Assembly: GCA_937124505.1 (NCBI GenBank)
Contig: CAKZKV010000122.1
Location: forward strand, 1-9,214
From: an uncultured Alphaproteobacteria bacterium
Lineage (GTDB): Bacteria > Pseudomonadota > Alphaproteobacteria > Micavibrionales > Micavibrionaceae
Direction of reading: 5' to 3'
DNA length: 9,214 nucleotides
Shown piece by piece: positions 1 to 5,936 of the stretch. How positions within the stretch are numbered: the first letter of the stretch is position 1; each line of letters opens with the position of its first letter. The notes beneath the pieces are model-generated. The model was not told the DNA's origin and did no database searches. It saw only the letters and a program-made list of their open reading frames with translations. The position numbers and the translations under genes are program-made.

Positions 1-125
1 ACCATTTACCCAGGTGGGCATTGCTGTGAACTTAAGATGTTACATTGTTGAAAATTGATTACATATTTGACCCTTGAAGGCATTCGCGTTAACTTATTCT
101 ATGCATGATATTGGTAATAAGGCTC

Positions 126-1391
126 TTAATCGATGTTTTTAAAGTCCTGAGGCAGGTTTTTGTCGCCCTCAAAAACTGTGGGGGTTTCCTTTGGAGCCGT
201 TTGGTTGCTATGAGCCTGTATTTCAAGATCGCTCAGGCGGGCAGGCTTTTCAGGCTCTGTTTCTTCTCCCGCAACAGGTTCAATCGCATTGAGAGCCGTG
301 GCAACTTCTTCTTCTGTTGTTGTGTCCAACGCCAACGCGGTATTCTCATAAATATCGTCACGATTGTTATCCACATCATAGGAATAGGTTTCTGGAAGTG
401 GTTGCGTGACCACACTGATCCCTCTTTCAGGAAGGGGCTCAGGTTGAGAAGCGATACGGTCTGTTTCATAAGAGGGGACTGCGGCCTGTTCGGGGGGCAC
501 GTAACGCTCGATCTTGTAATCTGTCAGAGTAGGTGTTGGTTGCAGGGAATTGATATTGTGACTGATGAGCCAACCGGCAGTTGCCGCCACGACCACGAAT
601 ACTGATGCGGCAATCGCCTGATTACGAAAGGAATGAGTTCTGGCAGGGGGGCTCTTGGCTGTAAAAACCGGATCATCTTCTTTGGGGAGCGCGTGGGTTA
701 TCTCTTTTTCGCTGAAAATATCTTCGCTGCTGCCAGTGTTTCGGAAGAGGGGGATGGATGGAGACTCCATCTGGTTCATAATACCCTTGTCCGTCAGGAG
801 AACCAGAGCCTTGGCAGAGAGTGCCTGACGGGTTGCATCGACGCTTTCCTCCAGAAGGGATATTTTTCGGTTTAAGCGCTGCTTGTCCTGAACCACTTTG
901 TCTATGCGCCGGTTCATGCGGGTTTGCATGGCCATCGCTTCGTCAATGCGCTCAATTAGCCGTGAGGTCTGAAGATCGGATTCTTCCAGCCGCCCCAGAA
1001 TTTCATTGCGCAATTCTTCGCTGGTTTCCGTACTCGCATTCTCTTTCTGGGCCCGTTCAATTTCGTCCAGACGCTCCATAAAAGGCGCCTCACTGAGTTC
1101 TTTGCGGCTGATTCGGTTTTCGATAGAGAGAAAGCTTTTTTCGGCGGATGTCGAGCGGTCTTCCAGTTCGGTCAGGACTTTATTCTGTTCCTGTAAGGTG
1201 TCCCACATTTCTGTGCGCTCGCGCTCGATATCTTCCAGACGGGTGCGGACCTGTTGCAAGAGTTTGACAATTTGATTATTGGCATCTTTTTTGGATGATT
1301 CCAACTCCGGGTATGTGTTTTTAGTGTCATGGCGTGTGTATAGCATGGCACGCTCGGCTGCCCCGCGGTCTGCATTTGTTTCCTTAACCAT
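126..1391 (-). CDS. Coiled-coil single-pass membrane protein of unknown function
   Basis: I do not recognise a named family. The 421-residue product starts with a charged region. Residues about 35-195 are heptad-like and rich in Glu, Arg, Leu and Gln, as expected of a long cytoplasmic coiled coil. A variable linker (about 200-255) is followed by one hydrophobic segment (about 258-277, AIAASVFVVVAATAGWLIS). The C-terminal tail of about 140 residues is acidic and rich in Pro and Thr. There is no signal peptide, so I infer an N-in/C-out topology with the tail in the periplasm. The ATG at 1389-1391 is preceded by GGAGAG with 8 bases of spacing, which supports this start. The gene is divergent from the receiver gene at 1654. 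By architecture it could be a scaffold, polarity or envelope-organising protein, but nothing in the sequence proves a function. The ORF is intact and ends in TAA. Confidence 0.8.
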   Translation of the reverse strand: MVKETNADRGAAERAMLYTRHDTKNTYPELESSKKDANNQIVKLLQQVRTRLEDIERERTEMWDTLQEQNKVLTELEDRSTSAEKSFLSIENRISRKELSEAPFMERLDEIERAQKENASTETSEELRNEILGRLEESDLQTSRLIERIDEAMAMQTRMNRRIDKVVQDKQRLNRKISLLEESVDATRQALSAKALVLLTDKGIMNQMESPSIPLFRNTGSSEDIFSEKEITHALPKEDDPVFTAKSPPARTHSFRNQAIAASVFVVVAATAGWLISHNINSLQPTPTLTDYKIERYVPPEQAAVPSYETDRIASQPEPLPERGISVVTQPLPETYSYDVDNNRDDIYENTALALDTTTEEEVATALNAIEPVAGEETEPEKPARLSDLEIQAHSNQTAPKETPTVFEGDKNLPQDFKNID

Positions 1392-1397
1392 GGCTGT

Positions 1398-1403
1398 CTC
1401 TCC
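1398..1403 (-). promoter_or_regulatory. Ribosome binding site of the coiled-coil protein gene
   Basis: On the minus strand the sequence reads GGAGAG, 6-8 bases before the ATG at 1389-1391. A second AGGAG lies further upstream (1410-1414), in front of an out-of-frame ATG. The GGAGAG site is correctly placed for the 421-codon frame. Confidence 0.6.
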
Positions 1404-1411
1404 ATATATCT

Positions 1412-1429
1412 CCTGAAAATTATTTCAGG
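1412..1429. repeat. Perfect inverted repeat in the leader of the coiled-coil gene
   Basis: The sequence is CCTGAAA, a 4-base ATTA spacer, then TTTCAGG: two perfect 7-base arms. It lies about 20 bases upstream of the minus-strand start codon and overlaps an AGGAG. It could be an operator or a small leader hairpin. No poly-T tract follows on either side, so it does not look like a terminator. The function is unproven. Confidence 0.45.
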
Positions 1430-1589
1430 CACATTTTTCGACTCTAATATGTATAGGCATCATTAGACCATAGAGGGCTATGATTTCTATATAAGCCTTT
1501 ATTTTAAGGCAAAGTATCTGGGGATAACTTGCAGGAAAAAGTTTTGATGGAGACAAAATATTTTTTGTATGAAAAGTGCAGTAAGTATT

Positions 1590-1616
1590 TTGATTTTTGC
1601 ATCAAGAGGTTATACT
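1590..1616 (+). promoter_or_regulatory. Candidate sigma70-type promoter for the receiver gene
   Basis: A -35-like TTGATT (1590-1595) and a -10-like TATACT (1611-1616, 5 of 6 consensus bases) are separated by 15 bases, slightly shorter than ideal. Initiation would fall near 1622, giving a leader of about 30 bases before the ATG at 1654. A TTGAT-N6-ATCAA dyad (1590-1605) overlaps the -35 element and could be an operator. This is read from sequence only. Confidence 0.35.
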
Positions 1617-1653
1617 TTAGTGAAAAATTATTTACACTGGTTCTATTCAAGCA

Positions 1654-2664
1654 ATGCGGCACATATTCCGAGATAAAAACGTCCTGATAGTTAATGATAA
1701 TGAATCGTCGCGCAAAATGCTGGCGGCGGTGATCCGGGTGGTAGGCTTCCGGCATATCGAACAGGCGGAAAAAGCCGGGGAAGCGTTCGAAATATTCAAG
1801 AAATCCCATATAGATGTCATTATCGGGGACATCAAAGACGGTATTCATGACATTCTCTCTCTGTGCGAGATGGTTCGAAAAAGAGATGAGTCTCCCAACA
1901 AGACGATCCCTGTTCTGGCGGTCGCCGGGGCAAATGCCTTACATTGGGTCAACCGGGCCAAGGACGTGATGATTACCGACCTTCTGCAGTCTCCGTATAG
2001 TGTGAATAACATTTCCGGAAAGTTGAAGTACGTCCTGAACCTTGAGCAAAAGCAACTGGAAAATATTGCTGAGACATATCAGCATACAGATGCTCAGGCA
2101 GTTGAAGGTGAAAATAAAAAGGCACCAGATGCCGTGACATGGCCGGATGATGATGAGGCAGAATCCCTGACCCAGACACTTCTTGATCACTACCTGAAAC
2201 ACCATGAACTTGTTTTCTCAAAGCTAAAAGTAGCGCAAACGGCAACGCATGAATGTATGCAGGAGGTGCGGGACGTTTACCAAAAGGTTAAAGACCGGGA
2301 CAATACCAATGTCATGCAGTTCAGGGATTTTGACAAAATGTGGGAGGACGTCCTGAACCTGTTTATGGAGGGGGGGCTGTCCGAAGATGACATCTTTGAG
2401 ATTGAAAAACTGATTACAGTCATTCCCAAGGACATTCGCCGTGAATATGACAGAATCAGCCAACAGGACAAGAGTTTTCTGGCGCTGCTCGATAGTTTAA
2501 ATGCGACCGCCTACAAGAAAGCAAAAGAAAAGGTTGTTAAGCTTCAGGCGCAGCCAAACCCGCTGAACGGCAGAACATCGGAAGATTATCACAATCAGGA
2601 TGACGACGAACATGAAAGCGCCAAAGCTTTCCTTTTCAAGCCGAGACCGCGTGTAAAAGATTAA
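1654..2664 (+). CDS. Orphan CheY-like degenerate receiver protein with unknown C-terminal region
   Basis: The 336-residue product begins with a receiver fold (about residues 8-128). It shows the beta1 strand NVLIVND with acidic D15 (the partner acidic position is N14), beta3 IDVIIGD with candidate phospho-acceptor D59, and beta4 IPVLAVA. Two other conserved receiver residues appear lost: the switch Thr/Ser after beta4 aligns with A91, and the invariant Lys of the K-P motif aligns with S113 in QSPY. The region after about residue 130 is charged and probably helical, and I recognise no DNA-binding, GGDEF, HD or kinase domain in it. No kinase gene is nearby. The start is chosen because it immediately precedes beta1, although no good Shine-Dalgarno is visible. 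uup follows after 42 bases with no terminator, so co-transcription is plausible. The protein may be a phosphorylation-weakened or protein-interaction receiver. Confidence 0.85.
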   Translation: MRHIFRDKNVLIVNDNESSRKMLAAVIRVVGFRHIEQAEKAGEAFEIFKKSHIDVIIGDIKDGIHDILSLCEMVRKRDESPNKTIPVLAVAGANALHWVNRAKDVMITDLLQSPYSVNNISGKLKYVLNLEQKQLENIAETYQHTDAQAVEGENKKAPDAVTWPDDDEAESLTQTLLDHYLKHHELVFSKLKVAQTATHECMQEVRDVYQKVKDRDNTNVMQFRDFDKMWEDVLNLFMEGGLSEDDIFEIEKLITVIPKDIRREYDRISQQDKSFLALLDSLNATAYKKAKEKVVKLQAQPNPLNGRTSEDYHNQDDDEHESAKAFLFKPRPRVKD

Positions 2665-2706
2665 TTCTGTTTTCTTTCTTGCTTAGAACTTGTTATGTCA
2701 TAGCCT

Positions 2707-3405
2707 ATGTGTGCTGCCCCTAATCTATTATTGTCTGTGCGCGATGCTGTTGTTCGCTATACGGAAAAGCCGGTTTTTGAAGATTTATCTTTCAATATTC
2801 ATGACCATGCGCGGATTGCCCTGGTCGGAAAAAACGGAGCGGGGAAATCCACCCTGATTAATATTATCACCGGTGCGCAGGACATGGATGACGGAGAGCG
2901 GTGGCAGGCCCCCGGCGTGACGATTGGTTATCTGCGTCAGGATATCGTGCCGAAAAGCGGCGAGCGGGTGTTTGACTATATCTTCAGCGAGATCAAGGGC
3001 GAGGAGCGGGAACTCCATGCCTATAAGGTTGATATTATTACGGATGCCTTGCAGATTGATCCGCAGGCGGAGATGACCAAACTTTCCGGTGGCCAGTTAC
3101 GCCGCGCAGGATTGGCAAGGGCTTTGGTGGAAGAGCCGGATATTTTGCTGCTTGATGAGCCGACCAACCACCTTGATCTGGAGGCGATTGAGTGGCTGGA
3201 GGAGTATTTGAATAATTATCGTGGCTCTCTTTTATGTGTCAGCCACGACCGCAGCTTTTTGAGTAACATCACAACGCAGGATTTCTGGCTGGATCGCGGG
3301 GCATTAAAAGTCAGTCCGCAAGGCTTTAAGTTCTTTGATGAGTGGTCAACCATGCTGCTGGAGCAGGAGGAACGGGAGCTTCGCAATCGCAAGCAATCCG
3401 TTTAG
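2707..3405 (+). CDS. uup: Uup N-terminal fragment: first ABC ATPase domain
   Basis: If the TAG is a real stop, this 232-residue protein is made. It holds a complete ABC1 domain: Walker A GKNGAGKST (residues 41-49), signature LSGGQ (126-130), Walker B LLLDEP with catalytic E151, the D-loop in TNHLD, and switch histidine H180. It ends just as the charged interdomain linker begins (EERELRNRKQSV). It lacks the linker, the second ATPase domain and the coiled coil. ABC-F proteins sandwich two ATPs between two domains of one chain, so this fragment alone is unlikely to have normal Uup activity unless it pairs with a separately made second half. Frame and homology are clear; the functional state is inferred. 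Confidence 0.75.
   Translation: MCAAPNLLLSVRDAVVRYTEKPVFEDLSFNIHDHARIALVGKNGAGKSTLINIITGAQDMDDGERWQAPGVTIGYLRQDIVPKSGERVFDYIFSEIKGEERELHAYKVDIITDALQIDPQAEMTKLSGGQLRRAGLARALVEEPDILLLDEPTNHLDLEAIEWLEEYLNNYRGSLLCVSHDRSFLSNITTQDFWLDRGALKVSPQGFKFFDEWSTMLLEQEERELRNRKQSV
3403..3405 (+). other. uup: In-frame amber codon inside uup
   Basis: GTT TAG ATA GAG: the TAG is codon 233 of the 2707 frame, at the junction of ABC1 and the linker. Changing one base would restore a sense codon, for example CAG, GAG or AAG. The coding signal continues without a gap or frame change. The five other complete or 3'-complete genes here end in TAA (four) or TGA (one). Confidence 0.9.
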
Positions 3406-3474
3406 ATAGAGGTCGAATGGGCCAGCCGCGGGGTCAAGGCCCGCGTCAAACGTAATGTCCGGCGGCTGGAAAAA

Positions 3475-4566
3475 GTGCGGGAAATGCGGGAAAAATTGAA
3501 GGCTGATGAGGCCTCCTACCGCCGCGCCACAGCAAAAATGAAAATCAACCCCCTGAAAGAAACGGACGTTCATTCCAAGGTGGTCGCGGAATTTCATAAT
3601 GTCTATAAGTCGTTTGAAGACAACGCGAAGGTCACAAAAATCCTCGATAAATTTTCATACCGCATTCAGCGTGGCGACCGGATCGGGATTTTGGGCAAGA
3701 ACGGCTCCGGCAAGACGACATTTCTGAAACTCCTGATCGGCGCGTTAGAGCCGGATCAGGGGCGGGTCAAGGTTAGGAAAGAGCTGGAATTTTCCTATTT
3801 TGACCAGAAACGCAGTGATCTGAACCCGGAGCATAGCTTGCGTAAAACGCTGTGTCCCGGTGGTGGAGATTACATTGACGTCATGGGGAAAGAGCGTCAT
3901 GTCTGCGGATATTTGAAGGACTTCATGTTTGATCCGTCACGCGCAGAAGATAAAGTTTCGCAGCTTTCCGGGGGGCAGAAAAACCGTCTGATGCTGGCGA
4001 AGGTTCTGGCGAACCCGAAAAGCTGTCTCATCCTTGATGAGCCGACCAATGATCTGGATATGGAGACGTTGGATATTCTGGAGGAAATCCTGTCTAACTA
4101 TCAGGGAACATTGATTATTGTTTCCCATGACCGTGATTTTCTGGACCAGACGGTGACCAGAATTATTGCGTTTGAAGGAGATGCGGAAATTTTTCATTGC
4201 GCCGGCGGCTATACGGAATATCTGGAAAAACGAAAAGGTGCGAATGAAGGTGAAAAGGTTGTTTCTACACCCGAAAAACAAAAGGAAGTGATAGACGATA
4301 AGAAAGAGGAGTTTTCTGCACAAAAACCGCAAAAATTATCCTATAAGCTGGAGCGGGAATGGCAGATGCTGCCGGATGAAATTGCTGCGCTTGAAAAGGA
4401 AATTGAAGATCTAGGAAAAAAGCTCGCGGATCCGGATTTTTACAAAAAAGACCCGGAAGAATTTAACCGCTGCGCCAATCGCCTGGAGCGGCGGAAGCAA
4501 AAGCTGGAAGAAAGTGAACTTCGCTGGCTGGAGCTGGATGAAATAAAGCAGTCAGTATCTCAATAA
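3475..4566 (+). CDS. uup: Uup C-terminal fragment: linker remnant, second ABC domain, coiled coil
   Basis: Homology in this frame begins directly after the TAG (from 3406: IEVEWASRGVKARVKRN, the WxxxGxxARxxRN linker motif of Uup-type proteins). The first usable in-frame starts are GTG at 3475 and ATG at 3484, neither with a strong ribosome binding site. A protein restarted there loses the first 23 or more residues after the stop, including that motif. In full-frame numbering it carries Walker A GKNGSGKT (330-337), signature LSGGQ (420-424), Walker B LILDEP with catalytic E445, PTNDLD, an SHDRDF switch, and a C-terminal coiled coil typical of Uup. The end overlaps the convergent outer-membrane factor gene by 7 bases. 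Whether it is translated independently is unknown. Confidence 0.65.
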   Translation: MREMREKLKADEASYRRATAKMKINPLKETDVHSKVVAEFHNVYKSFEDNAKVTKILDKFSYRIQRGDRIGILGKNGSGKTTFLKLLIGALEPDQGRVKVRKELEFSYFDQKRSDLNPEHSLRKTLCPGGGDYIDVMGKERHVCGYLKDFMFDPSRAEDKVSQLSGGQKNRLMLAKVLANPKSCLILDEPTNDLDMETLDILEEILSNYQGTLIIVSHDRDFLDQTVTRIIAFEGDAEIFHCAGGYTEYLEKRKGANEGEKVVSTPEKQKEVIDDKKEEFSAQKPQKLSYKLEREWQMLPDEIAALEKEIEDLGKKLADPDFYKKDPEEFNRCANRLERRKQKLEESELRWLELDEIKQSVSQ

Positions 4567-5930
4567 ACGCCCAGAGACTTGAACAGTCGGGTCAGGCTTT
4601 CCGCTTGTTCGGCCTCGGCTGAGACTGCAGCAGATTCCGCGTTATTGGCACTGCGTTGCGCGTCCAGAACATCCAGAAATGATATTGCGCCTTCTTTGTA
4701 GAGTGTTTCGGATAGCTCCAGGGCTTTTTCTGCTGCCTGGTAGGCCTTTTCCAGAGATATTCGTTTTTCATTGATTGCTGCGTAGTCATTCAGTGCGGTT
4801 TCCACTTCTACAACCGCTTCCAGAACAGTCTTTCGGTATTGCTCAAAGGCTTGTTTCTCTCTGGCGCGTGCTGCGTCAATATTGCCCTCTATGCGTCCAA
4901 AGTCCAAAAGCTTGACCGCGCTGCCGATAGCGATGTCCCAGATTGTGGACGGGCTGATCATGCTGGAATGGGAAATGCCGTAAAATCCGCTGAGTGAAAA
5001 GCTGGGGAAGAATTCTGCTGTTGCAGCCTCGGCGAGATCTGTGCTGGCCAGCAAATTGTATTTTGCTGCGCGTACGTCCGGGCGGGCTTCCAGTATGCTC
5101 GCCGGAGCGTCCAGAACCGGCATGGCATCAGAGTCTGGAATGGCTGCATCTTGCTGTAAAGTAGCTGAGAGATTCTCTGGGAGTTGTCCTGTCAGAACGC
5201 TCAGGCGCAGGCTGGCATTTTTCTCCTGCCGTTTATATTCGGGTAGAGAGGCGCGTGTGGTGTTGACAAGGTTGCTTGAGCGTTCGACGTCAAGTCTGGG
5301 GGCTGCTCCCAGTCTTAGCAAGTCCTTGATTAGTTGAAGTGTTTTTTCCTGAGCCGTCAGGTTTTTCTCGGCGATCCTGTATTGGTTTTGCGCGGCGCGG
5401 AAATCAATGTAGCTGCGCACAACTTCCGCGATCAGTGACAGGCTTGTGTCATGATAGGATGCTGTTGCGGCGTTGAGTTGTTTGTCTGATGCTGTGTAGG
5501 TATTTCTGTTTTTGCCAAAGACATCCAGTTCAAAGGAGGCGTCAAATCCTGCATCATAAAAATTCCCGATAGCGCCGTTTAGCCCGTCTCCTGTGTCTTT
5601 TCGTCCGGCGCTGCCGGAGAGGCCTATTTGGGGGAAGAGAAATGATTTTGAAGCTTTGCGTATCCCGCGTGCTTCGAGAATGCGTGCTTCGGCAATTTTG
5701 CGATCAGGGCTGTCTTTCAAGGCCGTTTCAACAAGTTTATTCAGGACGGGATCATTGAAATGCGTCCACCATTGCTGCAAGGGTGTGGCTTTTGCTGTCT
5801 GGTCATCAGCTATTTGTTGCGCTGTCCAGTGTGTCGGCATGTCCGTCGTGTTGACGCCCAGTCCTCCGGAAAAACAGCCGGAAAGTAACAGCAGGGAAGA
5901 AAGGAGAAGAGGTTTATTCATCATAATCAT
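4560..5930 (-). CDS. NodT-family outer-membrane factor lipoprotein of an RND efflux pump
   Basis: This encodes a TolC-like outer-membrane channel that docks on the adaptor and RND pump to expel substrates across the outer membrane. The N-terminus is a lipoprotein signal: a Leu-rich stretch ending LLSGC, with C19 (numbered from the first ATG) as the expected lipidated residue. Two OEP repeats follow. Family landmarks are FELDVFGK (133-140), EARPDVRAAKYNLLA (281-295), FFPSFSLSG (307-315), LLDFGRIEGN (341-350), LYKEGAISFLDVLDAQRS (410-427) and a C-terminal RLFKSLG. At 456 residues it has family-typical length. It is the last gene of the adaptor-pump-OMF operon, with 6 bases between the pump stop and the first ATG. 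The start is ambiguous among ATGs at 5930, 5924 and 5921; the AGGA at 5931-5934 favours the second or third. The lipobox is kept with any of them. Confidence 0.95.
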   Translation of the reverse strand: MIMMNKPLLLSSLLLLSGCFSGGLGVNTTDMPTHWTAQQIADDQTAKATPLQQWWTHFNDPVLNKLVETALKDSPDRKIAEARILEARGIRKASKSFLFPQIGLSGSAGRKDTGDGLNGAIGNFYDAGFDASFELDVFGKNRNTYTASDKQLNAATASYHDTSLSLIAEVVRSYIDFRAAQNQYRIAEKNLTAQEKTLQLIKDLLRLGAAPRLDVERSSNLVNTTRASLPEYKRQEKNASLRLSVLTGQLPENLSATLQQDAAIPDSDAMPVLDAPASILEARPDVRAAKYNLLASTDLAEAATAEFFPSFSLSGFYGISHSSMISPSTIWDIAIGSAVKLLDFGRIEGNIDAARAREKQAFEQYRKTVLEAVVEVETALNDYAAINEKRISLEKAYQAAEKALELSETLYKEGAISFLDVLDAQRSANNAESAAVSAEAEQAESLTRLFKSLGVY

Positions 5931-5934
5931 TCCT
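5931..5934 (-). promoter_or_regulatory. Ribosome binding site of the outer-membrane factor gene
   Basis: The minus strand reads TTAAACAGGA directly before ATG ATT ATG ATG. AGGA abuts the first ATG (zero spacing), is 6 bases from the ATG ending at 5924 and 9 bases from the one at 5921. The real start is therefore probably 5924 or 5921, not 5930. The site lies in the 6-base gap after the pump stop codon, suggesting translational coupling. Confidence 0.55.
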
Positions 5935-5936
5935 GT

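Larger units (their letters stand above)
1392..1653. other. AT-rich divergent intergenic region
   Basis: These 262 bases separate the minus-strand coiled-coil gene from the plus-strand receiver gene and must hold the promoters of both. They contain the 7-base dyad at 1412-1429, a 5-base dyad at 1469-1482 (CATAG/CTATG), a GCCTT/AAGGC dyad at 1495-1510 and a TTGAT/ATCAA dyad at 1590-1605. A weak minus-strand promoter candidate is TTGCCT (1507-1512) with TATAGA (1486-1491) and a 15-base spacer. I see no gene here. Confidence 0.55.
2707..4566 (+). pseudogene. uup: uup ABC-F ATPase gene interrupted by one in-frame TAG
   Basis: Read as one frame, this is 619 codons including one TAG (codon 233, 3403-3405), close to the roughly 635 residues of E. 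coli Uup. Both halves are in the same frame, so the lesion is a nonsense codon and not a frameshift. The layout is Uup-like: ABC1, interdomain linker, ABC2 with PTNDLD after Walker B, the GGGDYI-to-YLKDF segment typical of Uup, and a C-terminal coiled coil (about residues 544-619). Uup proteins are cytoplasmic ABC-F ATPases without membrane domains. They act on ribosomes or nucleic acids and are implicated in translation and in suppressing transposon precise excision. No second lesion is visible, so the change is recent, tolerated by suppression or readthrough, or an artefact. A TAG at 2701-2703 sits in frame just before the ATG at 2707. No clear Shine-Dalgarno is visible. Confidence 0.8.

Noticed and set aside
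67..95. TTGACC...TAACTT promoter-like pair near the left edge
   Set aside because: The -10 element matches only 3 of 6 bases, and no plausible plus-strand gene follows it.
1..128. Possible truncation of the coiled-coil protein before a missing C-terminal domain (for example Sel1-type repeats)
   Set aside because: The end of the protein loosely resembles the lead-in to such domains, but none of the three minus-strand frames after the TAA continues with repeat-like sequence.
105..605. Plus-strand open frame of 166 codons opposite the coiled-coil gene
   Set aside because: The translation is rich in Cys, Phe and Arg with no domain. It lies antisense to a longer frame that has a good ribosome binding site, a coiled coil and a membrane segment.
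1495..1510. GCCTT/AAGGC hairpin as a terminator
   Set aside because: It has only five base pairs and no T-tract, and it lies between divergent genes where no terminator is expected.
3937..4332. Minus-strand open frame of 131 codons opposite uup
   Set aside because: It is antisense to the clearly conserved second ABC domain, and its translation shows no recognisable motif.
2707..4566. Two independent half-size ABC transporter ATPases, or a frameshifted uup
   Set aside because: Both halves share one frame and together give one Uup-length protein with the linker running straight through the TAG. There is no frameshift, and no transporter membrane subunit is nearby.
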